Below are positions 35,901 through 43,528 of a DNA stretch of 64,000 nt, in pieces. A program made the position numbers and the translations under genes. The notes under the pieces were generated by a model. The model saw nothing but the letters and a program-made list of their open reading frames with translations, was not told the DNA's origin and searched no databases. The stretch comes from Raineya sp. (lineage in GTDB: Bacteria > Bacteroidota > Bacteroidia > Cytophagales > Thermonemataceae), in assembly GCA_025454915.1 (NCBI GenBank), contig JALONN010000006.1, positions 62,001-126,000 on the forward strand, given 5' to 3'. How positions within the stretch are numbered: the first letter of the stretch is position 1; each line of letters starts with the position of its first letter.

Positions 35901-36139
35901 CCTTCCTCTTCTCCAGGCTGAATTTCTTTTTCATTTTCAGCGACTCTTACACCAAAATCCGCCCAAAGTTTTTCATAATATTCTTTATACTTTGCAATAT
36001 ATCCTGCAATAGCATCTTGAGCGAGTACCTCTTGGAAATACTCTTCCACAAAACTTTGCTCTTTAGATGATGTGCCTCCATCTTGCAAAGTAGTGATGGC
36101 AAAAACTTTGGTTAGAGCATCTAAGACTTCTTCACTCAT
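32927..36139 (-). CDS. ABCG-like ABC transporter half-size fusion with TerB-like N-terminal region
   Basis: 1070 residues. Residues ~1-170 are helical and resemble TerB ('TLQDGGTSSKEQSFVEEYF' and 'LVRMLELLASDNRITKRRLE'). Then come a beta-rich region (~180-285) and an ABC ATPase with Walker A 'GASGAGKTTLLN' (~308), signature 'ISGGQRKRL' (~414) and Walker B 'VMFLDEPTSGL' (~434). A CPxCG knuckle follows ('GQCPSCGNVNP', ~521), then several membrane segments (~610-830), a long soluble insert (~830-1010) and a last membrane segment (~1033). The ATPase-before-membrane order and the signature are ABCG-like, so export is more likely than import; the substrate is unknown. It is 59 bp downstream of siaC on the same strand, making it a candidate output of that switch. 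Confidence 0.9.
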   Translation of the reverse strand: MSEEVLDALTKVFAITTLQDGGTSSKEQSFVEEYFQEVLAQDAIAGYIAKYKEYYEKLWADFGVRVAENEKEIQPGEEEGAPKKITDEERAFQKFSVKLGGLFRKEIAPEKESKLVLSQKILILVRMLELLASDNRITKRRLEVVETSAEYLVKDKKLYKATSDFVFKSAHELVGQENILTVSSVYIPRTDTIKHIQVERLDGEMIFLQLPDANMYFVKYTGNENIKLNDFLMKPNKIYQFTSGSIIRTQAGNAFYFSDIIANFTSGQQRQKLSFNAVDIEYKFKNGNLGLRGVTVAEGAGNLIGIMGASGAGKTTLLNVLAGLEKPSRGQVLLNGIDIHSGTGEAQGVIGYVAQDDLLIEELSVYQNLYYNTKLCFKSFSEQVLDERVMKTLEDLGLAHIKDLKVGNVLNKTISGGQRKRLNIALELIREPAVMFLDEPTSGLSSKDSENVLDLLKELSAKGKLIFVVIHQPSSDIFKMFNKLIILDTGGYQAFYGNPVDAVMYFKKQDNQLKADEGQCPSCGNVNPEQIFDIIEARTIDEHGKYTNQRKKTPIQWNELFNKNFSDKVRPVEEQKEKPPKALDLPNWIKQTVIFTVRDFLAKAGNRQYVAINLLEAPLLAFLLAFIIRFENDPLTRGYTYRYNDNMPAYILICVLVALFMGLTVSAEEIIKDRKIQRRESFLNLSRHSYLFSKLIILFTLSAIQTLSFVIIGNAILEIKAMNMMYWFVLFTVSCFANILGLNISATFNSVVTIYITIPLLLIPQMILSGVIFNFDKLNQLVSDRGQVPILADLMVSRWGFEAIAVEQYKNNLYQKPYFEYEKEESIADYRRNFWVDAMRNTLTKTNNILNNQSDSAKRIVKSNLELLSNEVRRERLIDAQTAYSKSNRPKLYQYANIAADLTPGRYTPEIGEKLKGYLDSVSNYYRDRFTFANKLKNSDQEYKEQTVKGYRLDVYKNKYFNESLSDLVRNANIRDKVLEYRGGFLQQIDPIFQDPLLPANALDYRTQFLAPNKHLFGMRFGTYYFNITVMWVMSIILYFTLYYETFKKAFNISLTSLLPKKNNKSKVKK

Positions 36140-36198
36140 AGCTTAGCAGACTAAATAAATTTAAGTGTATAAAGTGTTAATATTTGAATTATAATCAA

Positions 36199-36564
36199 TT
36201 AATATGTTTTAAAATCGAAAGGAACGCCATCTACGATATCAGAAAATTCTTTCCCTGCCTCTTCCATATCTTCATCATCTTCGTGATAATACCATAAAAC
36301 TTTGGCATTACTGACTCCTTCTAATTTAGAAAGAATATCTAAAATAAGTTTAGAAGAAGCTGTATTGAAGTATTCGAGTTTGAAAGTGAAAGAAGTTTCA
36401 GGATTAGGAGCAGCAGCATATTTATCCAACCAATTGAGTACTGGAGAATAAAATGTTGATACATCTTCGGGAAGTGAACGTCCTGATATTTCAAAAATGC
36501 CATTATCTTTATCTAAAACAACTTTGGGTGTATCCTCTTGCCCTTCTAAATTAATAATTTCCAT
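36199..36564 (-). CDS. siaC: SiaC-family regulatory phosphoprotein (DUF1987)
   Basis: 121 residues matching DUF1987/SiaC: 'DKDNGIFEISGRSLPEDVSTFYSPVLNWLDKY' and 'FTFKLEYFNTASSKLILDIL'. The Thr in 'YFNTASSK' is residue 68, the same number as the phosphorylated Thr68 reported for Pseudomonas aeruginosa SiaC. In that system SiaB phosphorylates SiaC, SiaA removes the phosphate, and free SiaC activates the diguanylate cyclase SiaD. Here the kinase and phosphatase genes lie directly upstream, but no SiaD-like gene follows; an ABC transporter does. Confidence 0.93.
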   Translation of the reverse strand: MEIINLEGQEDTPKVVLDKDNGIFEISGRSLPEDVSTFYSPVLNWLDKYAAAPNPETSFTFKLEYFNTASSKLILDILSKLEGVSNAKVLWYYHEDDEDMEEAGKEFSDIVDGVPFDFKTY

Positions 36565-36601
36565 AACATCTATAAATTTTTACTATGACTTTAACCGTTT
36601 T

Positions 36602-37153
36602 TTAGTTATCTCTTGGGACTGTAACCCTTAAAGCAAAAAATGAAAATTCATCGTTGATTGGCTCAAAGCTAAAACCCAGTTTTTCACCTGATTTTCTTGC
36701 CATATCTACAAAACCTAATCCAGCACCACCTTTATCTGAAATCTCAGTATTTTTGATAATTTCTTTATAAAGGTCTTTGAGTCCGTCTTTATCTAAAGCA
36801 TTAATTTGCTCTATTTTAGACTGGATTTTAGCAACAGTATTATTACGTACGGGATTTCCAGAGGTAACGATATACTCATTGATTTGCTTGCCCAACATGA
36901 AAATAGCATTATTTTTCAATCCATCATCATCTTTCTCGTTGAGATCTTCTGCATGTTTTACTATATTTTGGAGACATTCTACCATTACGTTAAAAACTTT
37001 CCTTTTCACGTTGGCAGATTCCCCAATAGCGTCCATATTTCGCTCTGCCATTGCCAAAACCGATTTAGTGATTTCCTGAGTAAATTCACCTTCATAAACA
37101 ATAATCAGGTTATTGGCAATCATTGTTTTGTGCAGATCATAAACATATTTCAT
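36602..37153 (-). CDS. siaB: SiaB-family protein kinase
   Basis: 183 residues with a GHKL-type ATPase pattern: N box 'NVMVECLQNIVKHAED' (Glu59, Asn63) and glycine-rich 'DKGGAGLGFVDMARKSG' (142-148), matching the SiaB family of serine/threonine kinases. Expected role: phosphorylate the Thr68 of the SiaC encoded 37 bp downstream. It is cytoplasmic, with no sensor domain of its own, as in the family. The two longer plus-strand ORFs over it are shadows. Confidence 0.92.
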   Translation of the reverse strand: MKYVYDLHKTMIANNLIIVYEGEFTQEITKSVLAMAERNMDAIGESANVKRKVFNVMVECLQNIVKHAEDLNEKDDDGLKNNAIFMLGKQINEYIVTSGNPVRNNTVAKIQSKIEQINALDKDGLKDLYKEIIKNTEISDKGGAGLGFVDMARKSGEKLGFSFEPINDEFSFFALRVTVPRDN

Positions 37154-37255
37154 ATATTCTTGACTTTTTAGGAATGACGACTCAAATTTAATATTTTTTT
37201 TTTGCTGTAAGATACTTATTTTTCACAAAACAAAAAATTTTGCTTAAAATATTGC

Positions 37256-40200
37256 TTAAAATCTAATACCAATTACCAATATATCATCTGTTTGTTTAAT
37301 TACATAATCTCTACCATCAAACTTCATCCAAACTTTTAATTCATTCTCGATTGCATCATTGATCCCCATCATAGGAAGTTTTACATTATTTTTGAGAATA
37401 TCACGAATTCGTTTTGGGGAGAATTTTCTATTATCAGGACCTCCAAATTGATCAGGCAAACCATCAGAGAACATTAATACCATATCACCTTGTTTATACT
37501 CTTTTCTATGTGTAGCAAATGCTCCTCTATTTTTATATTGTCCACCACCCACTGGCATTTTATCTCCTTTTATTTCATCTAAAAGTTCTTCACTTTCAGG
37601 CTTATGGATATCAACATAATACAAAGGTCTGTGAGCACCTGCATATTCAAGAATCTGATTAGGAATATCTATCTTACATAATGAAACGTCCATACCATCT
37701 TTACTCACACTATCTTCTTCTGTTTGTCTAAGAGTTCTTACAACAGCTTCATCTAGTAAATCAAGAACTTCTCCAGGTGTTAAATTCAAGTTTTGTTCTG
37801 TACTAAATATATTGCTCAACAAAAAGTAACCAATCAATGAAATTAAAGCCCCTGGTACACCATGCCCTGTACAGTCTACAACTGCAATATAAACGTGTTT
37901 TTCAGTACGTAACATCCATGGGAAGTCTCCACTTACAATATCTTTAGGTTTAAACATTACGAATGAATCAGGGAATACAGCTTGCATCCAAGTACTGTCA
38001 GGCAGAATCGAACCTTGAATACGTTTGGCATAATTAATAGAGTCTGTAATCTTTTTATTTGCAACAGCAATTCTCTCTTTATCTGCTTCTCTATCTGTAA
38101 TATCGTGAGATACAAGCAGGAAGGTTTCCGTTCCACCATCTTCGTTTCGTTCAGGAATAGCGTTCACACTCATTATTTTTTTACCTTCAATGGTTTCAAA
38201 TTCCACAACATCACTTGATTTTTCACCTAAACGGAAAGATTTTTCTACTAGTTTAAACCATTTATTTAGCACACTTTGAGGAACAAGTTCTGCATCAATA
38301 CTCTTTTGTAAAAATTTATGAGGGTTATGTCCTGTTAAACTTTCAATGGTTGGGTTGATATAGTAAACTAGACCTTCACGATTCATACGAAGAATCAAAT
38401 CAGCAGAATTTTCGGATAAAGCTTGCATCTGACCACGCATTCTTTCTTCTCTTTCAGCTCTACGTCTTTCTGTAATATCTCGTGTATTAATCACAATTCC
38501 TTCAATTGCTGGGTCATTTAATAGGTTGGTACCCGTTGCTTCTAGCCAGATACTATCTCCATCTTGTGTTCTATAAGAGAACTGTATAGGAGTTGTTTTT
38601 TCATCTGGGAATTGAAGTAAGTCTTCAAACATTTTCTGAAATAACTCTTTTCCTTGTCCTTCAATATGCTCTAAATCTGTTGTTCCAATGAGTTCTTCAG
38701 GTTCATAACCTAAGATTTTAGTTACAGATGGAGAAATGAATCGAATTTTACCATCAGAGTTATAGATTGTGATTACCTCAGATGCATTTTCTAAAAGAGC
38801 TTGAATTTTACGCTGTTCATTTTGTACGTTCAGATATTGCCTTTCTAGTTCTTCATTGGTTTTCTGAATTTCTAAGTTTTTATTTTCCAGCTCTTCAGCA
38901 TTTTTACGCAAAATACCTTCGTTTGCTTGTAACTCTTGGGATAGTTTCTGTTGTTCTTCCAAAAGCTTACGAGTATTTTCGTTCACATTAATGTTAAAGA
39001 TAGTTCGAGCTGTGATTTCACTAATACGTTTAATAAATGCTACTTCTCTGTCACCAAATTCTTCAAAAGCTGCCAATTCGATAACACCATAAACTTCTGT
39101 ATCGTTAGTAATAAGTGGTGTAATTAATAGACATTTTGGTTTTTTATCTCCCAGTAAACCTGAAGATATTGTAACATACTCATCAGGGATTTCTGTTCTT
39201 TGAATAATATCCTGCTCAATAGCAGCCTGTCCTACCAAGCCTTCTGCATATTTATTCTTATAAAACTTGAATTTAGCATTTAAGTATTTCTTTTTATTAT
39301 AAGCATAACTTGCTATCATTTCAAGGAAGTCAGAATTTGTTGACTCATCTTTTTTCATTACATAAAAAGCTCCTTGTATAGCCCCTGATTCTTTTACAAC
39401 GTAAGCCAATACCTGATCCGCCAACTCATTCAATTGGTTGGTAGAACGCAAGATATCACCTACTTCGGCAAGTCGGCTCACAACCCAGTTTTCTTTGCTG
39501 TTTGCTTCTGCTGAGGCAACCAAACTATCACGAGCGTTTATCAAAGCGTTTCCAAGAATATCATTTTTACTGACAGGTGTAAATTCTGTATCAAAACGCT
39601 GATTACCAATATTTTGAGCAAAATTTGCAGTTTTATTCAAGTTTTCTACCAAACTATTGATACGGTTGGTCATGTCACCTATTTCGTCTTGAGACTCTGA
39701 TGTCAAAACAGGAGGAAGTTCTCCTCTACCCAATGAGTCAATTGTTTTTTGTAGAATTCCCAAGGGTCTTGTAAGAAGTTGTGAGAATAGGATACCTATG
39801 ATTAAAGATGTTATAATCACCAAAAGTCCTGCTACCAAAAAACGATTTAGAAGAGCTTGAGCAGGTGCATAAATTTCAGATTTATCATTTTTTATAACAA
39901 TTCCCCATTCAACTCCTGGTATAAATCGAGAGACCGCCAAATAGTCGTTCTCATCAATGGCTTCGTTATGCTTTTGTTCTTTTTTGAGAGCTCTTAATAT
40001 GATTTGTGGCGTACTTGGGTCTTCTTTATTACCTGCATTATCAAGTGGTGATATTTTTTGTTTTTTATTTGTAAAAGAGTTTAAATAGACAAATCTTTTT
40101 TCTTGATCTTGTAAAAGCCATACTTGTCCTGTACTTCCTAAACCTGCTTTATCTGCAATGAGTTGTTCAACTCTTGCCATATCTACTTCATAGATAATTT

Positions 40201-40912
40201 GTCCTAAAATCTCTTTACTTACTTCATCTTTTTCTTTAATAGGAGCTGAAACCAAGAATACTATTTTCTTCTCTTTTCCTAATTGTTGTAGTATAACTTT
40301 ACTAAAATAGGTGGTATCTCTACCTTTAACTACAACAGAAGGATCAATCGCTGGGAGTTTAAATTCTTCTCCTACAACTTGCTCTGGTGTATCTTTAGAT
40401 ATGTATTTTACTTTTCTATCTTTATCTAAAATATAAACATTATTAAGTTTGTAAACAAACTGGATGGTAGTAACAGCATTATACAGTTCTGCATCAAAGG
40501 TTGTAGATTGTTCAGGTTTTGTTTGAATTAAAGTATCATTAGTTTTTTTATCTGTTTTTTGTTTGGGAATGGTGTCCAAATCTAATTGTAAATCATCCCC
40601 ACTAAAATCAATAGGTATTACTTCATTACTTTTAGTATTTCCTCCACTTGTAGTACCTTTGAGAAAATCTCTGATAGGCTTCAAATCCTGACCAATTTGT
40701 ACAGCAGCGTTAATTTCATTAATAAAAGCCTGTAATTTTTTTACTTCTGTATCTGCAATACGATTGAGAGATTGTAGTTTATCATTCTCAATGGTATTTT
40801 TACTTTGCTGGTACGCAAAGAAACTTTCAGCTAATACTGCCACTAATACCACTATCAATAAGATAGCAGAGATTTTAGCACCAATTTTAAGTTTTGAAAA
40901 TAAGCCAAACAT
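37256..40912 (-). CDS. SiaA-like membrane sensor with HAMP, GAF, two PAS and a PP2C/SpoIIE phosphatase
   Basis: I start at the Met at 40912 ('MFGLFSKLKIGAKIS'), giving 1218 residues. In order: membrane segment (~11-35), large extracytoplasmic sensor (~40-360, Cache-like), second membrane segment (~370), HAMP ('RPLGILQKTIDSLGRGELPP'), GAF (~490-660), coiled coil, two PAS domains (~725-975) and a C-terminal SpoIIE-type PP2C phosphatase. The last holds 'DIVSGDFPWM', 'VDCTGHGVPGALISLIG' and 'VLMFSDGLPDQFGG', so the metal Asp residues are present. It probably dephosphorylates SiaC in response to an external and an internal signal. It is much larger than P. aeruginosa SiaA, which lacks the GAF and PAS domains. 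Confidence 0.92.
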   Translation of the reverse strand: MFGLFSKLKIGAKISAILLIVVLVAVLAESFFAYQQSKNTIENDKLQSLNRIADTEVKKLQAFINEINAAVQIGQDLKPIRDFLKGTTSGGNTKSNEVIPIDFSGDDLQLDLDTIPKQKTDKKTNDTLIQTKPEQSTTFDAELYNAVTTIQFVYKLNNVYILDKDRKVKYISKDTPEQVVGEEFKLPAIDPSVVVKGRDTTYFSKVILQQLGKEKKIVFLVSAPIKEKDEVSKEILGQIIYEVDMARVEQLIADKAGLGSTGQVWLLQDQEKRFVYLNSFTNKKQKISPLDNAGNKEDPSTPQIILRALKKEQKHNEAIDENDYLAVSRFIPGVEWGIVIKNDKSEIYAPAQALLNRFLVAGLLVIITSLIIGILFSQLLTRPLGILQKTIDSLGRGELPPVLTSESQDEIGDMTNRINSLVENLNKTANFAQNIGNQRFDTEFTPVSKNDILGNALINARDSLVASAEANSKENWVVSRLAEVGDILRSTNQLNELADQVLAYVVKESGAIQGAFYVMKKDESTNSDFLEMIASYAYNKKKYLNAKFKFYKNKYAEGLVGQAAIEQDIIQRTEIPDEYVTISSGLLGDKKPKCLLITPLITNDTEVYGVIELAAFEEFGDREVAFIKRISEITARTIFNINVNENTRKLLEEQQKLSQELQANEGILRKNAEELENKNLEIQKTNEELERQYLNVQNEQRKIQALLENASEVITIYNSDGKIRFISPSVTKILGYEPEELIGTTDLEHIEGQGKELFQKMFEDLLQFPDEKTTPIQFSYRTQDGDSIWLEATGTNLLNDPAIEGIVINTRDITERRRAEREERMRGQMQALSENSADLILRMNREGLVYYINPTIESLTGHNPHKFLQKSIDAELVPQSVLNKWFKLVEKSFRLGEKSSDVVEFETIEGKKIMSVNAIPERNEDGGTETFLLVSHDITDREADKERIAVANKKITDSINYAKRIQGSILPDSTWMQAVFPDSFVMFKPKDIVSGDFPWMLRTEKHVYIAVVDCTGHGVPGALISLIGYFLLSNIFSTEQNLNLTPGEVLDLLDEAVVRTLRQTEEDSVSKDGMDVSLCKIDIPNQILEYAGAHRPLYYVDIHKPESEELLDEIKGDKMPVGGGQYKNRGAFATHRKEYKQGDMVLMFSDGLPDQFGGPDNRKFSPKRIRDILKNNVKLPMMGINDAIENELKVWMKFDGRDYVIKQTDDILVIGIRF

Positions 40913-40953
40913 AACTATTCCCAACAGGGCTTTAAAATGAATACCTAACTCGT

Positions 40954-41787
40954 TTATACTGTTGCAACCAAACTATCCGTTATTTTTTCTGATAATAACG
41001 CTGAAACTTCTTGAACATAGTTTTTTTGTAATTCTGTAAAATTAACAAAGGACGCTACTTCAAAAACACCTATAATTTCATTTCCATCTTTAGAATGAAT
41101 CGGCACTATCAATAAACTTTTGGGAGATGCTTGTCCCAAGCCAGAGATGACTTGCATATATCCTTCTGGTACTGATTTTAAAAGCATTGCAGTACCATCT
41201 TTCGCAACTTGTCCTATCAAACCTTCTCCTAACTCATACTGCATTATTTGGCTTTCAGGGATATAATAAGCATATCCTGTCTGAAATACATATAAATTTT
41301 TTCTTCCTTCTTTTTTAAGTGCATAAATAGCCCCTTGACAGGCATCCAAGTTTTTACAAATTACACTTAAAATCTTTTCTAATCTTTCTTCTCCAGAATA
41401 AGAGTTTAATACTTTATTGATTTCTCCTAACGCTGACAAGCCCAAAGAGCTTTTTGTATTTTTAAGATTATTTATTTCGTTTACCAAATCTTTATCAGAA
41501 TCAATAGTTGGGTCATATGCATTGATATTATCCGCATATTTAGATCCTGAATTTGCAATATTTGTAAGCAATATTGCCAGAATACCAGAGAAAAATGCAA
41601 TTCCCCCAAAAATAGCTAACCTCAATATAATACTTGTCAAATTCTTTTTCTTACTAACCTCTACAATTTCCACTTCTCTTACAATTATTTCATCCAAATT
41701 ATAAAAATCATAGCCAACTTTTGCTGATATAAGTATAAAAAGAACCGTACTGATTATTGCAAAGACTTTATAAGTTCCAGATTTCAT
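40954..41787 (-). CDS. Membrane-anchored GAF-domain protein of the Sia cluster
   Basis: 277 residues: membrane segment ('VFAIISTVLFILISAKVGY'), a short external loop, a second segment ('LAIFGGIAFFSGILAILL') and a cytoplasmic GAF domain ('GAIYALKKEGRKNLYVFQ', 'GEGLIGQVAKDG', 'GQASPKSLLIVPIHSKDGNE'). The GAF part is clearly related to the one in the SiaA-like protein 41 bp downstream ('EGLVGQAA', 'KCLLITPL'), which suggests a duplicated sensor. It has no output domain, so it may sense and pass a signal by contact. First gene of the cluster, with its own promoter match. Confidence 0.88.
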   Translation of the reverse strand: MKSGTYKVFAIISTVLFILISAKVGYDFYNLDEIIVREVEIVEVSKKKNLTSIILRLAIFGGIAFFSGILAILLTNIANSGSKYADNINAYDPTIDSDKDLVNEINNLKNTKSSLGLSALGEINKVLNSYSGEERLEKILSVICKNLDACQGAIYALKKEGRKNLYVFQTGYAYYIPESQIMQYELGEGLIGQVAKDGTAMLLKSVPEGYMQVISGLGQASPKSLLIVPIHSKDGNEIIGVFEVASFVNFTELQKNYVQEVSALLSEKITDSLVATV

Positions 41788-41814
41788 TGAAATATTTTTT
41801 TAATGAAAATTATA

Positions 41815-41845
41815 CAATAATAATAAACCTCTCATAATTATTCAA
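41815..41845 (-). promoter_or_regulatory. Candidate promoter of the Sia-like cluster
   Basis: On the minus strand TTG (41845-41843), 20 bases, then TATTATTG (41822-41815), one mismatch from TAnnTTTG. It lies 28 bases before the GAF gene start. Confidence 0.45.
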
Positions 41846-41875
41846 TTTTTTTATAAGTAATTTCGCTTTATTATG

Positions 41876-41907
41876 CAAAAAGATTGCTTGCGTTTGGCAA
41901 GCAATCA
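41876..41907 (-). terminator. Rho-independent terminator of the arginine decarboxylase gene
   Basis: On the minus strand GATTGCTTGC-CAAAC-GCAAGCAATC is followed by TTTTTGC, a 10-bp stem 33 bases after the stop codon. Confidence 0.8.
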
Positions 41908-41938
41908 AATTATACATGAGAAATAAAGAATTCAATTA

Positions 41939-43333
41939 TTATTTATACCCCAAGAGTTTTAGCATTGATTCACTATCTTGTTCAGGAGCAAATAATTGTG
42001 TACTAATATTTCCTTTTTTATCTCTATTAATAATAATATGTTTAGGAGCAGGCACCAAGCAATGTTGTATTCCTCCATAACCTCCTACAGATTCTTGGTA
42101 TGCTCCTGTATGGAAAAATCCTAAATATTGTACATCATCATTCTCGGCAATAGGTAAAAACACCTCTGACATGTTAGCTTCTGTACTATAATAATCTAAA
42201 CTATCACATGTAAGACCTCCCAAATGAATTTTTTGATAAGGTTTATCCCAGTTATTGATAGGCAATAAAATAAATTTCTGATTGATACCCCATGCATCAG
42301 GTAATTGGGTGATAAACGAACCATCAATCATATACCAAAGTTCTTTATCATTTTGCAATTTACGACCAACTATGGAGTAAATGGCAGCCCCACTTTCACC
42401 TACTGTAAACGAACCAAATTCTGTAAATAAATTAGGAACAGGTACGTTATTTTTTTGGCAAATCCACTGAATGTTTTCAATAATTTGCTCTACCATGTAT
42501 TTATAATTGTATTCAAAACTCAAAGAAAGTTGAATAGGGAATCCTCCTCCAATATCAACAGTATCTAAGTCTGGACAGACTTTTTTGAGTTCACAATACT
42601 TATACATAAAACGGCTTAGTTCACTCCAATAATATGCAGTATCTTTGATACCAGTATTAATGAAGAAATGAAGCATTTTAAGTTTAAATTTTGGATTATC
42701 TCTGATTTTCTCTTTATAGAGAGGAATTATATCACTATATCTTACTCCCAAACGAGATGTATAAAATTCAAAATTGGGTTCTTCATCAGCTGCAATACGA
42801 ATACCTACTTCAACTTCTTCAGCTTTAGTTACCTGATAGGCGTCTATTTCTTCTAAATTATCGAGAATAGGAACTATTTTGAACCCATCATTTAACATTT
42901 CGTTGATGTATTGAGTGTATAAAGGTCTTTTATACCCATTACAAATCACGTATTGTTTTTTTGTAAATTTTTTCTTTTTGTATAAAGATTTGACAATTGG
43001 CAAATCAAATGCAGAGGAGGTTTCAATATGAATATCATTTTTAAGAGCCTCCTCTAATACAAAACTGAAATGTGATGATTTTGTACAATAGCAGTAAGTA
43101 TAAGTACCGTCATATTTAAACTTTTTGATAGCATTAGCAAAAAGTTCTTTGCAATATTGAATATGCTCAGTAATTTTTGGCAAGTATGTCAACTTCAAAG
43201 GTGTACCATATTCTTTGATGATATCCATCAGAGGTACTCCATTGAATGACAACTCATTATGTTTTACTTTGAATTCAGGTGTAGGGAATTCATAGGTTTG
43301 TTCAACTAAATCAATGTAGCTTTTCATTGGCAA
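41939..43333 (-). CDS. Arginine decarboxylase-type PLP enzyme (alanine racemase-like fold)
   Basis: 464 residues of the fold-III PLP decarboxylase group. Landmarks: 'YCYCTKSSHFSFVLEEAL' with the probable PLP Lys, 'IETSSAFDLPIV', 'LHFFINTG' (His region), 'TVDIGGGFPIQ' (phosphate-binding Gly-rich loop), 'FTEFGSFTVGESGA' and 'HLGGLTCDSLDYY' with the catalytic Cys-Asp. The last motif is the one used across ornithine, arginine and diaminopimelate decarboxylases. The layout matches the arginine decarboxylases annotated in Bacteroidota, which make agmatine for spermidine; a related amino acid is possible. It is divergent from an arginase-family gene, which supports an arginine/polyamine role. Confidence 0.87.
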   Translation of the reverse strand: MPMKSYIDLVEQTYEFPTPEFKVKHNELSFNGVPLMDIIKEYGTPLKLTYLPKITEHIQYCKELFANAIKKFKYDGTYTYCYCTKSSHFSFVLEEALKNDIHIETSSAFDLPIVKSLYKKKKFTKKQYVICNGYKRPLYTQYINEMLNDGFKIVPILDNLEEIDAYQVTKAEEVEVGIRIAADEEPNFEFYTSRLGVRYSDIIPLYKEKIRDNPKFKLKMLHFFINTGIKDTAYYWSELSRFMYKYCELKKVCPDLDTVDIGGGFPIQLSLSFEYNYKYMVEQIIENIQWICQKNNVPVPNLFTEFGSFTVGESGAAIYSIVGRKLQNDKELWYMIDGSFITQLPDAWGINQKFILLPINNWDKPYQKIHLGGLTCDSLDYYSTEANMSEVFLPIAENDDVQYLGFFHTGAYQESVGGYGGIQHCLVPAPKHIIINRDKKGNISTQLFAPEQDSESMLKLLGYK

Positions 43334-43357
43334 TAAGGAAGGCTATAAATTTTGAAG

Positions 43358-43389
43358 CGAAATTAGAGATTTTTTTTACTTTTTTTCAA
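43358..43389 (-). promoter_or_regulatory. Candidate promoter of the arginine decarboxylase gene
   Basis: On the minus strand TTG (43389-43387), 21 bases, then TAATTTCG (43365-43358), one mismatch from TAnnTTTG. It lies 25 bases before the start codon. Confidence 0.45.
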
Positions 43390-43528
43390 TAAATTAGCAT
43401 AAAATTTTGTCATGAGGAAAAAAAATGGCATCTTGCTAAAAAACAAATTTTTCTTGGTAAGGTACAAATATTAAAAACACATACTTTAATATTACTTATC
43501 AAGCTATGTTCCACGAAAATTTATTTTT

